Numbered from the stretch's first letter, positions 1 through 10,421 are shown. The stretch is 20,498 nucleotides of DNA from Cochliopodium minus (GCA_024220525.1 JAMYWO010000038.1:157753-178250); one strand, 5' to 3'. Translations and numbers: made by a program. The notes: generated from the sequence alone by a model not told the origin.

Positions 1-24
1 AAAAAAATAATCAAAGAAAGATAC

Positions 25-979
25 CTTCATCTCCAAGAATTTCTTGTTCTACCATCAAGATTGTTTGGGACTTTGGAATTCTGTGAAATGGGTTTTCTCT
101 TTTAGCAATAGCTCTCATCAAAACAGATTTACCAATACCTTTTTTCAAAAAAAAAAAAGATTGAAACAATTAAAGAAAGATTGAGAAATTATCAGAGATT
201 CGAATTAATTTCTTGAATGATAAGAAATATTAATTTTATCCACTATAAAATTCTTTTGAATTACAATTTATCTATGAATATTCAATTGATAAAAGTTTTA
301 TATGGAGTTTTTTAAAAAGGTGATTTTTGATAGGTGATAACATTGAAGAATATTTTGAGAAAAAAATAAAAATTTTTTTTTTATTACCGTTTCTTCCAAC
401 AATACCATATTTCTGTTTGAATATAAGATTCAATTCTGCATCCTTGAGCAAGGTTTGACCTTTACCTATTCTGAGATCAAAATTTTGAACCTGGATATCA
501 TGCTTCTCCTTATATTTGGTACTGTTAAAGGCAGATCCCTTCAAAAATACATATTCAGGCCATCCACGTTTGTTATTCTCAGAGATATCGTTGATTTTGT
601 TTTCGATATCTTCTTGATTTTCCTCATCATCAGAATCTTTATTCTCCTCTATTTCTTGATTTCTCTCTTGATTACGTCTATCTCTCTTTGACATGATAAC
701 ATTGGATTTCTTAGGTTTTGCCTTTGCTTTCTGGGATTTTTCTGATTTATTATCTCCCTTCACATTTTTTTCTTCTACCACTTCTTCTTCAGAATCATCT
801 CCCTTTTTATTTACTTTCTTTGTTTTTGTTTCTGTTTCCTTTTTGGTTGGAGCATCTTTTTTATTATCCTTCTTGGGTGCAGTTTCTTTTTTTGTTTTTG
901 TTGGTGCATCCTTTTTTGGTGCATCCTTCTTGGGTGCTGTTTCTTTTTTTGGTGCTTTTGTTTTGGATTTTGTGGACAT
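25..979 (-). CDS. ABCF-family ATPase (GCN20/ABCF3-like), 5' part
   Basis: Soluble twin-ATPase ABC protein of the ABCF family, which acts on ribosomes and in translation control. Exon 1 is 979-388 and exon 2 is 138-25, joined in phase 1 (intron 387-139). The next exon lies beyond position 1, so the C-terminal two thirds are missing. The first ~95 residues are Lys/Glu-rich with repeats of the type APKKE/APKKD, followed by an acidic stretch. The first nucleotide-binding domain begins at IQVQNFDLRIGKGQ. The splice restores the Walker A motif GRNGIGKS, which confirms the intron. Exon 2 continues with LMRAIAKRE and VEQEILGDE, a block typical of GCN20/ABCF3. The charged N-terminus looks more like ABCF1 (ABC50), so the subgroup is not certain. 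The start at 979 follows a run of A residues, as at other genes here. Confidence 0.88.
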
Positions 980-1316
980 TTTTTTTTTTTTTCTTTGAAT
1001 CTTTTTTATGAGTGATTAAAAACAAAGAAATCAAAATTCACCAAAAAGTCTTCAAAAATAAGAAATCAACATCCCTTAATGATCTCTTTTTCTTTAGATC
1101 AAAATTCTTAAATAAGAATAGATTTAGAAATATTTAAAATAAAAAATAAAGAAAAATTCAGCAAATTGAAATTAAGAGAAATTAAACATGTTTAAATCTT
1201 TACAATGATTGATTCGTCAATGGAGAACTTTGGAAGAAAGATGATTACAGAAATGAACTTTATATTCAACATCAACAAAAAAGTAATTCCATTTTTTTTA
1301 AAAACAATTTTTAATT
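980..1316. other. Intergenic spacer between MPP10 and the ABCF gene
   Basis: A 337-base AT-rich spacer between the stop of MPP10 and the start of the ABCF gene, both on the minus strand. It should hold the MPP10 3' untranslated region and the ABCF promoter. A 48-codon plus-strand frame from about 1205 has no recognisable features. I see no conserved element. Confidence 0.6.
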
Positions 1317-3529
1317 TTATAATAAATATTTGTTGGCAGAATCAGTATTAGTTTTGGTTCTCTTTTTCTTCTTTTTTAATTCTTTGTCGTTATCTTGAGT
1401 CTTCAAGCTTTCGATCTTTTTGAAGACCTGAGCAGATTTGGTATACTTGGTGGTATCTTCTTTATTGGCTTTGAAAGTATTCCTTTCTTGTAAAACTTCT
1501 TTCTCGATTTCTTGTTTGGATTTTCCAAATTTCTCTTCGTGTTCTTGCTTGGTCTTCTTGTAATTCTCTTTCTTTAACTTTCTCTTTTGCTTTCTCTCTT
1601 CTTGAGTGAGTTCGCTGTGAGATTTTAAAGGCTTATCCTGAACAGGTAAAACTTCTTGAGGAGCAATGAGAGAAGATCTTTTAAAAAGGTGGAAAATAAG
1701 AATAAACCAACAAAGGATATTATAGAAAAATATTTTTTTTACTCTGTTATAGTAGTAGGTGTTGCTTGATCGAGAAGAGTTACTGCTTTTGTGTTTTTAT
1801 CCTTCTTGGAGATAATGGACAAGGCTGGAGGTCTTGGTGCGAAAGTGCTGTTGGACATTACATCCAATTTGTATCTTAATTTCTCCCAATCATTTAATAT
1901 TTCCTGAAAGAAAAGAAAAGGATTAAAAAGAAAAGAATAATAGAAAAAATAAAGAAAATCAATAATTAAGGGATCATAAAGTTAATTGTCAACAATGAAT
2001 GTTGGTTTTTCATCTTCATGTATAATCCTTTCCCAAATTATGATACAAAAAGAAAAGAAGAAAATTTTGTTACAGTTTTGAAATTATCCAATTTTTCATT
2101 TCCTGCTTCTTCAAGCTCATCAATGATGGATTTAGATTTTCCAGCAACCTGTGACATCTTATCCTTGTATTGTTGTTCATAAATCTCAGAGAGACCCTTT
2201 TCGCTCTTCTCCTTATCAAGCACGATCTGAGGTTTGTAAGGGATATTGACAACCTGCTTTCTTACCACATCATCCCAAGCCTCTTCCAAGATCCTTTTTT
2301 TTATCATGTTCTCCAAATTAGAGGTGTACTCTTCAGTGATGATAGGGACAGGTCTAGTGACAGAATCAAACTCAATGTTCTTCTCTATCAAACTATCCAA
2401 AGGTCTGCTCTTAGATGAGACTTCACCCATGAGAGCCCATTCCTTCTTGGAGAGATTTTCATCTTCCAACATCTTGATTTGATCCTTCAATGATTTTTGT
2501 TTGGCATAGAGAGGATCTAGTTTTGAAAATTCCTCAGAATCATCCTCTTCCTTTTTTGATTTCTTCTTGAGGATCTCTTCCATCTTTTCATTATCTTCGT
2601 CATCGTAGTCTTCCTCATCCCTATTCTTATCGTCATTGGCAAGCAAATGGAAAGGCATTTTCTCATCATCGTATCCTCCTAATTTATCCTTCATCTCCTT
2701 GAATTCATCGTCATCCTCGTTTTCTGAAGCATTTTCATCTTGGAAAAAGTCATTGTATTTATAATTTGTTATACTCTGTTGATCTCCCATTTCCTTCCCG
2801 TACAACATTTCCAAGAGCTCATCGTCATCTTCATCTTCCCTCTTATTCTCTGCTTGGTTCACAAATTGCTCCATTCCATCATCAGAAAAGAAATCTTTAT
2901 CCTAATAGTGTCAAAAGTAGATTATAAGTGAGCATTTTTTGATTCTTGAAGATCAAATTTTTTTTTTTTTTTTATTATTTTATTTTATTTTTATTTATTT
3001 TATTATATATATTTGAAGAAAATAAAGAGAAATAAAAGAAAAAAAAAAATATTTTTACTCTATATGATTTTAATTCATCCAAGTCCTCTTTATCCAATCC
3101 TTCATCATTCAAATCATCTATAATTTCTTCTCCATCAAAATCTTCCTCCCTCAATAAATCTTCATCATCCTCAATACTATCATCAACCAACTTTTCCTCA
3201 TCTTCTTTTGATAAAATTGTTGGAAAATCGATTTCTTCGATTGATTTGAGATTCTCTTTCAGATTTTTGCTTAATAATTTGTTTAATGGATTGTTTGCAA
3301 GATTTATTTCTTCCCATATTTGTTCGCTGGTCAAATCTTTAGTAATCAATTTTGTCAATGGTCCTGTATTGTTAGGTATTTCTGTTTTTATGATTGAATA
3401 TAGATTTTTTGTTAATTTTTGTATCTTTTTTTTGAGATTATTGTCAGAATCATAGAATGATATAATGTCCATATCATCTGCTAAGTCCAATACTTTATCC
3501 AATGTAACTATTTCCTTTTCTTCACTCAT
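1317..3529 (-). CDS. MPP10: U3 small nucleolar RNP protein MPP10
   Basis: Component of the U3 snoRNP / SSU processome in the nucleolus. With Imp3 and Imp4 it is needed for early 18S rRNA processing. Four exons: 3529-3059, 2901-2074, 1903-1743 and 1677-1317, giving 606 residues. The introns (157, 170 and 65 bases) are phase 0, 0 and 2, and all joins keep frame. Family signs in order: EQIWEEINL near residue 70; acidic tracts; DKDFFSDDGMEQF opening exon 2, as in the family; GEVSSKSRP near 316; RPVPIITEE near 340; EEAWDDVVRK near 364; EKLRYKLDVMSN with PRPP in exon 3; SLIAPQEV at the start of exon 4; and a Lys/Glu-rich C-terminal coiled region. The ATG at 2874 is internal: the FFSDDG block sits upstream in the same exon, and the N-terminal domain is in the exon starting at 3529. 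Start context is A-rich. Confidence 0.93.
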
Positions 3530-4139
3530 TTTTTTTTTTTAAAATATATATGGTAATTAAGTGATATCCTTTGGAGTACATCAACAATAATATGAGACTA
3601 CAGGGAAATTATATTTGAAATGGATAGATAATTTTCCTTTTTGATCAGATTGAAATGTTATTATTTAACCTAATATTTTAAAGTTAAACTGAAAAAATTT
3701 TTCTCTGATTTTCACAATGATAATGGTTTGATAAATTAATCAATTCGTTTGGTGTTTATTGTTTACCCAAAATAAATTTTAGTGATGTTATAAAGGAAAT
3801 AATCACATATCTTCAAAAAATGGAAACACAATGTATTGGTTTTGAGATCATTTTCATTGAAATGTAATTTGATACTTTAAAATTCAAAAATTTCTTAAAT
3901 TTCTTCTTTTATTAAAAGTGGATGACTCAATATTTTTTTTATTAATTTTATAATTTCAGCGATTATATTTAATGTTTTCTCAATTAATTATTAAAAAACA
4001 AAAATAATTAAAAAAAAAATTGAAAGAGAAAGAGATATTTTTACAATAAAATAGTAATATAATCAATTTCTGGAATTTTGATAAAATTTAATTCATAAGA
4101 CCTTTTTTTGAAAGAATAAATAAAAAATTTATAAAAATA
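3530..4139. promoter_or_regulatory. Divergent promoter region MPP10 / bZIP factor
   Basis: A 610-base spacer between two divergent starts (MPP10 leftward, the bZIP gene rightward), so it must carry both promoters. It is very AT-rich with A and T homopolymers near both starts. I see no gene, RNA or known box, and no CCAAT-N9-CCACG type ER-stress element. Confidence 0.5.
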
Positions 4140-5669
4140 ATGGACGATTTTGAATTTTTACTTCAAGATTTTGAATCAAATGAAAGTAGTTCAAATACAT
4201 CATCACCAACAAATAATAATAATAATAACAATGACTTCAATATGGGAGAATTATTGTTGCCAATGGACAATCTAAACTACAACAACAATGGGATGTTGAT
4301 GAGCTCAAATTTCTTTGATATCAAAACAGAAACTAATCTCAGCAATAATCTCATGTTTACACCAAACACAAATCAAGAGATAATGAATAATACAATAAAC
4401 AATACAAATAATGAGATAGAGATAGAATCATTGGTGAATGAAAACAACAAAAAGAAGCGAGGAAGACCTAAAAAAGTGACGACACAAAATAATAACAAAG
4501 AAAACGTGCCAAAGAAGAGGGGAAGGCCAAAAGTGAAGAAAGAGGTGTCATATGAAGAAGAGACGATAATAGAAGACAGCGATGAGAAATCCAACAAAAG
4601 CGAAGAGAAAGTGACCAAATTCAAAGGAAAATCACCTCATTTCCTTACAGAGATCCCTCCTGTTGGATCTGCATTCGATTTGAGAAGAGATAAGCTTCTG
4701 GAGGTATCCTCGCAAGAATATGAAAAGTATTACGAGAATATCAAGAAGCATAGAGCACTCACTGAAGAGGAGGAGTCGAGATTCAAGAGGGATAATAGAT
4801 TGATACGTAACAGAGAGTCTGCACAAAAATCAAGGAACAAAAAGAAGATGCATGTTGACAAATTGGAGAAGAAGATCAATGATTTGGAGTCCACCATCAC
4901 CAAACTGAAGAATCAGAACCTCAATCAGATGAACGAGATCAATTCCTTGAAGGATAGAAATCTCTATCTCGAAAATCTCCTGAAAAAGGCCGAATTGAAT
5001 GATCAAACCCCCAAGTTTGATATGAAGAACGGACTTTTCATTTTCCTCATCATCTTTTCTTTCGGCATCTTTTTCAACTTTAGTTCCCAGAAATCATCTA
5101 TGGGCCTCCAAAGCATCACCAACGGAGCTCCTCACCAAAACTTTCACCACAGCAGGGGTCTATTGTCCGTAGATAGCCACAACAACAACAATAATGATCA
5201 AAAAATCTCCTCCGCTCCTGCAAGACCTCTTTCCTTGCCTCCTGCCAAAAGCAACGATTCAACCAAGAACCAAAGAACGAAAATTAGTGTCGCAGATTCC
5301 TCTCCTGTCTTATCCAAAAACTCTCACTACTTCAACAGAAAGGAGAACAACAACAAACTCGTCAATAACAACTACAATGACAAAGAACTCGTCATCTCCC
5401 CTCATGATGCCCTTGTCAAACAACATTCTCGTGCAGATCTCGATGATCTTTCTGATGATGCTTCTTACATTTATTGTTCTGAGGCCAAGAGGGTCAGCAA
5501 GGGTGATACTAAGGCTCCTGTTGTTGGTTTTCTCATCCCCTCTGACTTTCTCAATGATACCAACCTCATCCCTCAGAACAAGAATGAGAGGCCTCCTCTT
5601 GTCGAGATCATTTGTAGTCAGATCGAGGTCATTCCTATCTATCCTTTATCCTCTTCTTCTGAGCGTTAA
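4140..5669 (+). CDS. Membrane-anchored bZIP transcription factor with AT-hooks (ATF6/CREB3-like)
   Basis: Single-exon protein of 509 residues. Order of parts: acidic/hydrophobic start MDDFEFLLQDF, possibly an activation segment; Asn-rich linker; two AT-hooks with the RGRP core at residues 107-110 and 127-130; a bZIP basic region with the signature NRESAQKSR at 224-232; a leucine zipper to about 287; one hydrophobic segment near 298-315 (GLFIFLIIFSFGIFF); then a polar 190-residue C-terminal domain rich in Ser, Asn and Pro. An RGLL at 339-342, about 25 residues past the membrane segment, fits the RxxL pattern cut by site-1 protease. In ATF6, CREB3 and plant bZIP28 this layout serves an ER-stress factor held in the membrane and released by proteolysis. 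That role is inferred here. The AT-hooks next to the bZIP are not part of the usual ATF6 layout. An AATAAA lies just after the stop. Confidence 0.85.
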   Translation: MDDFEFLLQDFESNESSSNTSSPTNNNNNNNDFNMGELLLPMDNLNYNNNGMLMSSNFFDIKTETNLSNNLMFTPNTNQEIMNNTINNTNNEIEIESLVNENNKKKRGRPKKVTTQNNNKENVPKKRGRPKVKKEVSYEEETIIEDSDEKSNKSEEKVTKFKGKSPHFLTEIPPVGSAFDLRRDKLLEVSSQEYEKYYENIKKHRALTEEEESRFKRDNRLIRNRESAQKSRNKKKMHVDKLEKKINDLESTITKLKNQNLNQMNEINSLKDRNLYLENLLKKAELNDQTPKFDMKNGLFIFLIIFSFGIFFNFSSQKSSMGLQSITNGAPHQNFHHSRGLLSVDSHNNNNNDQKISSAPARPLSLPPAKSNDSTKNQRTKISVADSSPVLSKNSHYFNRKENNNKLVNNNYNDKELVISPHDALVKQHSRADLDDLSDDASYIYCSEAKRVSKGDTKAPVVGFLIPSDFLNDTNLIPQNKNERPPLVEIICSQIEVIPIYPLSSSSER

Positions 5670-6117
5670 TCTATCCTCATTTTTTTTTGTACATATACTT
5701 ATTATATAATCAATAAAAAGAAAAAATCAAAGTTAATTTTAGAACCCTAATGTTTCTTTTTAAGGATATACTTTGAATAAAATTAATATAGATGTAGAAA
5801 TGGCAAAATTATCTCTATTTAAATTATAGGATGTATATTACTTATCAAATGGTTTACTTAAGATCAAATAATCAAATATTAAAGAGATATAATGGAATAA
5901 AATTTGATTGTGTTTATTTGGGATTATATTTTCTATTTAATTTATGGAAAATCATAACATACTCACTCTAGATTAAAATATTCTTCAACAAATAAATATT
6001 CCCAGATGTATTCTTTCAAAGATTTGGGAAGTGAATCAAAATGGTTTGATAATTGTTCATCAGGATAGTTTTCGTATTTTTAAATTTTGATTTTATTTAC
6101 ATAAAAAATTATTTTTT
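5670..6117. other. Convergent intergenic region
   Basis: 448 bases between the 3' ends of the plus-strand bZIP gene and the minus-strand small membrane protein gene. It should hold both 3' untranslated regions; an AATAAA occurs near 5710. No coding potential, repeat or RNA structure that I can support. Confidence 0.55.
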
Positions 6118-6429
6118 TTATTGTGGTCCCAGACCAACACAACAACAAAGCCCAATCAATCTTCCAAATCCAACTAGAAGAGCAGTAATTCCTCCTCCAA
6201 CAATTTTATATGTGAGATCAGGGAACGTATTATCGAACGAGGTTACCCCATAAACAATACAAATAATTCCTATGATTATTAGGAAGATGGCCAGTATATA
6301 GTGGCAAGTTATTTCACAACAAATTTTTTGTCGTTCCTCCTCTGACAATCTTATTACTCGAATTCTCTCTGGTTCTTCATCGATCCCCATATCATACATT
6401 TCATCATCATCACGATTGTTGAGACTCAT
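6118..6429 (-). CDS. Small two-helix membrane protein of unknown function
   Basis: Intronless frame of 103 residues. The first ~35 residues are hydrophilic and acidic (RDDDEMYDMGIDEE), followed by a basic RIRVIRL patch. Two hydrophobic segments follow, near residues 44-65 (YILAIFLIIIGIICIVYG) and 75-97 (IVGGGITALLVGFGRLIGL). The protein ends shortly after a CCC triplet, which could be acylated. A basic patch followed by two helices with a short loop is loosely like the TMEM230/TMEM134 (DUF872) group, but I see no decisive motif, so I do not assign it. The acidic, compositionally normal N-terminus and the A-rich leader before the ATG support a real gene. Confidence 0.7.
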   Translation of the reverse strand: MSLNNRDDDEMYDMGIDEEPERIRVIRLSEEERQKICCEITCHYILAIFLIIIGIICIVYGVTSFDNTFPDLTYKIVGGGITALLVGFGRLIGLCCCVGLGPQ

Positions 6430-6785
6430 TTGTTTTTTTTGATAAGTAATATTAAATTAATAATCGTTTTGTTTTTTTAATTTTGTCTATCATGTCTTTG
6501 CATTTACTCTTGATAGTTGTGTTCAATAAAGTTTATAAAAAAATTTCATTATTCCAAAGATTCCATTTTTTTTTATTGAGAAAATTTGTTTGTAAAAATG
6601 ATCGATAAAGGATCAATATTAATCAACATATAGAAATGATAATATGATTATTTGGATCTCATTGATCAATTATTTAGTAGCTTATGTTGGACAAATCAAT
6701 ACATTCCAATTTTATTCAAATAAATAGTTTAATTTTTTTTATATCCACAAAAAAACCAATATATTTCCTTCCCAATTTCCAATTA
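6430..6785. other. Intergenic spacer with a 16-base motif also found at 8593
   Basis: 356 bases between two minus-strand genes, so probably the promoter of the small membrane protein gene and the 3' end of the Pkr1-like gene. The 16-mer at 6651-6666 (TTTGGATCTCATTGAT) recurs exactly at 8593-8608. No coding region seen. Confidence 0.5.
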
Positions 6786-7073
6786 TTAATTCTCCTTTTT
6801 TTCTTTTTCTTTTTCTTCTTCCACTTGATTAGCTTTAAAAATTTCATATTCTCTTTTGAACCATTGAATGGTTACGAATAGGCATATAGCAAGCGATAAA
6901 AAGATATACACGTGTATATTTCCATATCCTCCAAAGATCACGATTGTCATGCAAAAGAATAGCGCTATCAAGGCATAATTCATGATTGTAAAAATCATAG
7001 GATGTACTCCAGGTGCCAAAATGGATGAAAATACATCAATCAAGGTGCTGCTATCTTTTTTGTTGTTTGACAT
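6786..7073 (-). CDS. PKR1: Pkr1-like ER membrane protein, V-ATPase assembly factor
   Basis: Intronless, 95 residues. It matches the plan of the fungal Pkr1 family: a short polar N-terminus, the block DVFSSILAPGVHP (compare xxSIFxPGxxP in the family), a first hydrophobic helix around residues 27-46, a short loop with GNIHV, a second helix around 53-70 ending in an aromatic/basic QWFKREYE, and a charged tail of Glu and Lys. Yeast Pkr1 sits in the ER membrane and helps assemble the Vo sector of the vacuolar ATPase; here the role is by family only. Both helices and the PG motif are visible. The start follows a poly-A leader. The Lys/Glu tail may be lineage-specific. Confidence 0.72.
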   Translation of the reverse strand: MSNNKKDSSTLIDVFSSILAPGVHPMIFTIMNYALIALFFCMTIVIFGGYGNIHVYIFLSLAICLFVTIQWFKREYEIFKANQVEEEKEKEKKEN

Positions 7074-7227
7074 TTTTTTTTATTATTTTGATTAAATTAT
7101 TTAAATTCTATTCTAAAGAAATCTCTTTTTAAAAAGATTTTCATTTAAAAATAAAGATTTAAAAAAGAAATTTCTTTGCTTAAGAAGATTTATTTTACAA
7201 GTTTAAATTTCAAAAAAAACGCTTATT

Positions 7228-8697
7228 TCAATTGTGTAAATCACTACCATACCCAGTAAACTTTTCTTTGTTGATAAGTTTGACTGATAAAATTCTAGGA
7301 GGTTCAGTTTTCCATTTTTTAAAACAGGGAAACATGATAACTATTAAAAAAATTATTTAATTTTTTTTAATATTTTTATAAAAAGTTTTAATTTGAATAG
7401 TTTTAAAAAAGTATTTTACGGAATTTTAGTAAAGTTTTTTTGGTCATCCAACTTAATAAATTGAAAAAACCAATGGCAAGGTGTGTTATTGCAGCAATGA
7501 TGTTAACATAACGATTGTAGCACCCACTAACATAAAGGATAGAAGCCAAAAGAAAAACGAAATAACAACTTATGAAAGTAACAATGAGCCTAATAATTTT
7601 TTTAATTTTTTTTAAAATTTTTTTAGTTTCTTTTAAATTTTTAATTTTTTTTTAATTTTTAATTAATATTTTACCATTTAGATTTTTGTAGAAGCATTTT
7701 TTGAACTTTGGAAGAAATTGAGGCTCTGAAAGATATAAAATAAAAGTACAGAGAAAAAAAGATAGAAAAAATGATTGAGAAAATGGTGATGTAACTGTAG
7801 GCATCTGCGGGTGGTTTCCAAAAAAAATTTAAACAAAATATTCTTGTTGGTTCAAAGTTGAAAATGAGGGATATTGTCACGATGACTGTCCAAATTACCA
7901 CCGAAATGTACCAAAAGGGAGGCTTTGTTTTGTTTTTTAAGAATCTGTAACAAAAAAAAGAAATCATCATTGTCCAATAATATGTTCCGTACATTCCTAA
8001 ATAAATAATTTTTATTTTTTTAAAATTTTTTTATTTTCATTTTTAAAAAAATTCATTAAAAGTTTTAAAAGAGAAAGAATTACCAATTAAATTGAAAATA
8101 CCTTTAAATATTTAAAGGGGTTGAATTGATTTCATAAAAATTTTTGTTTTTTTTTTTTGAAATTTACTATTGATTCTGCATACTTCATTTGATAAATTTA
8201 AGATGCTTATCATTGCACTTAAACTAAGAAAAAAATCGCTTATGGAAACGGATATGATGTATTTTGAAAATTCTTGTTTTATGTTATTCCCTCTTTCCTT
8301 ATCTGATGCATTGTTTGAAATTTCTTTCCCTTTCTTTTTCGTCAATTCTTTCAACGAGAGATAAAATAATAGAATTGAAGATATGAATGAAATCAAAGAT
8401 ATAATGAATAGAAAGGAATTGGCCACCTGAATATAATTATGTCAGTAATAAAATTATTTATATTTTATATTCAAAAATTAGAAAGTATTGATAAGAAAGG
8501 ATCAACATTTAACTGTATATATTTGATTCTATACAATGATTAAAGATGATTGATCAATATTGATAAAATACTAAGATCACCAATATTAACCTTTTGGATC
8601 TCATTGATGAAATAAAACTTTATAATCCTTTAGAATTTTTTACTTTTCTATGATTAGAATGAGAATAATCAACCACATTGCAAAATCCATTTGTCAT
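7228..8697 (-). CDS. Seven-helix receptor-like protein, tandem copy 1
   Basis: Six exons rebuilt by homology with the neighbouring copy: 8697-8644, 8426-8168, 8101-8084 (only 18 bases), 7996-7675, 7589-7420 and 7340-7228, giving 311 residues with all phases consistent. Short extracellular-type N-terminus with a Cys (NGFC), then seven hydrophobic segments: ANSFLFIISLISF, SKYIISVSISDFFLSL, a third with YGTYYWTMMISFFCY, a fourth with FWYISVVIWTVIV, a fifth with SYITIFSIIFSIFF, a sixth WLIVTFISCYFVFLL and a seventh HLAIGFFNLLSW. A Cys before helix 3 (NEVCR) and one in the loop after helix 4 could form the usual disulfide. No DRY motif, so not rhodopsin-type; the style recalls slime-mould cAMP-receptor-like proteins. 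The ligand is unknown. The frame beginning at 8426 starts with GTG at an intron acceptor, not a start codon. Confidence 0.75.
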
Positions 8698-8844
8698 ATC
8701 CAAATTAATCAAATTCAATTTTTTATTATTTTTCAATTTTAAATTTTCAACAAAAAATAATTTATATATTTATAAATTTAATATACATTCAAGAAAAAAA
8801 ACATTTCCATATCCAACAAGAGTCACAAACCAAAATTTTCTTGT

Positions 8845-10421
8845 TCAGTTGTTTCTATCACTACCATATCCGGTGAAATTTTCTTTATTGATAAGTTTGA
8901 CAGCTAAGAAGCGAGGAGGATCATTTTCCCATTTTTTAAAACAAGGAAACATGATCACTATTGTAAAGAAAGTTATTAATTTTATTCAGAAATCTTTTTT
9001 TTTTTATATTAATGATTAGAAATTTAAATTTTTTTTTTACAAAGTTTTAACAATGTTTTTTTGGTCATCCAACTTGCCAAGTTACAAAACCCAATGGCAA
9101 GATGAAAATTGACAGCCAAGATGGAAAAGTAGACATTGTGACAATCAAAAGAGACCAGGATGGTGTCTACGAGATACAAAGAGTAGCAAATAATAAAGGT
9201 AAAGATTAACCTAATTTTTTAAACAATTTTATAAATAAAAATAAATTATTTTTTAAAAATAGAAAATACTTTTTTAATAAATATTTTTTAAAGATAAAAA
9301 TAAGATAAAATGAAATATTTTAATGAAGAATAGATAATTTTTTTTTAATAATTTTTAAAAAGATTATAAACTTTACAAAAAGAATTTTTTTTAATTTTAC
9401 CATTTAGACTTTTGTAGAAGCATTATTTTTACTTTAGAAGAAATGGAAGTCTTGAAAGACTTTAAATAACAATAGAGAGAAAAAAGGATGGAGAAAATCA
9501 TGGAGAAAACAGTGATGACAGCGTATGCTTGAAGAGCGGATTCCGGAGAAAATTCTAAGCAAGTTGTTCTTGTTGGTTCAAAATTGAAAATGAGAGACGG
9601 AGTTAGAATGATCGTCCAAATTACAACCGAAACGTACCAAAATGGAGGTTTTGTTTTGTTTGACAAAAATCTGTAACAAAAAAAAGAAATCATTGCTGTC
9701 CAATAATATGTACCGTACATTCCTAAATAAACAATTTTATAAAGAGTTTTTTCATAATCAAAATTAATTGAAAAACAAAGATTATTTTAAAAGGGATGAA
9801 ATGGATAGATGCAAATTGAGAATCAGAATGATAAATCTCTCAAATCTATAATTTATAATTCAATATTTTTTTATACAGAAATAGATTGTGAATATCATCA
9901 TATTTCTGTTCTTTTAATTTACCCATAAGATTAAATACACCATTATATCTGCATAATTCATTATGTCCTTTTACTATCAAATTCAATATTGCGGTCAAAC
10001 TTAGTGCAAAATCACTTATCGCCACAGATAGGATGTATTTTGAAAATTCCCTTTTCCCATCCTTATCATCATCCACCTCTAACTCTTTCCTCCACTCCTT
10101 TTTCTTTCTCAATTCTCTCAATGAAAAATAAAAGAGTAATGCACTCGAAAATATGGATATAACGGCAATTATGCAGCCTATAATTCTGGAGATCTAACAT
10201 TGAATAGTTTATGATTTTGAATATAAAGAGAAAAAGAGTATTTTAAAAGACTTGATGGGACAAATAATAAATAATTTGCTTTATATTGCTTGATGCTTAT
10301 CATTTTACCTTCCAATGAGATGAATCATAAAATGCTTTTTTTTTTGATTCGAAAAAATGTTAAATAAAAGTGATGAAAGTATCAGTTAACCAGTAGTTCT
10401 GCAAAACCCTTCTTTATACAT
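8845..10421 (-). CDS. Seven-helix receptor-like protein, tandem copy 2
   Basis: Close paralogue of the gene 147 bases downstream, same strand. Six exons: 10421-10391, 10334-10309, 10193-9923, 9722-9401, 9210-9041 and 8957-8845, giving 310 residues. Exons of 322, 170 and 113 bases are the same length in both copies, and the middle exon (YGTYYWTAMISFFCYRFL to MLLQKSKW) is very alike. The N-terminal exons give EGFC and YDSSHWK, matching NGFC and YSHSNHRK in copy 1, which supports this model over starting at the ATG at 10328. The second exon is 26 bases. The first cytoplasmic loop is highly charged (RKKKEWRKELEVDDDKDGKRE). The C-terminus is short: CFKKW, then GYGSDRNN. Same family call as copy 1; ligand unknown. 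Two copies with different loops suggest divergence in signalling. Confidence 0.76.

Noticed and set aside
693-1011. Phe/Leu-rich plus-strand open frames opposite the ABCF N-terminus
   Set aside because: They are antisense shadows of Lys- and Glu-rich codons; their composition follows from poly-T.
1205-1351. Short plus-strand frame starting MIDSSMENFGRK
   Set aside because: 48 residues with no motif, lying in a spacer and overlapping the 3' end of MPP10.
8678-9019. Plus-strand frame over the end of receptor copy 2
   Set aside because: It lies antisense to a conserved terminal exon present in both copies.
10258-10330. ATG near 10328 as the start of receptor copy 2 (MIHLIGR)
   Set aside because: It can be spliced in frame, but the longer model through 10421 recovers the GFC and YDSSHWK blocks that match copy 1, so it is preferred.
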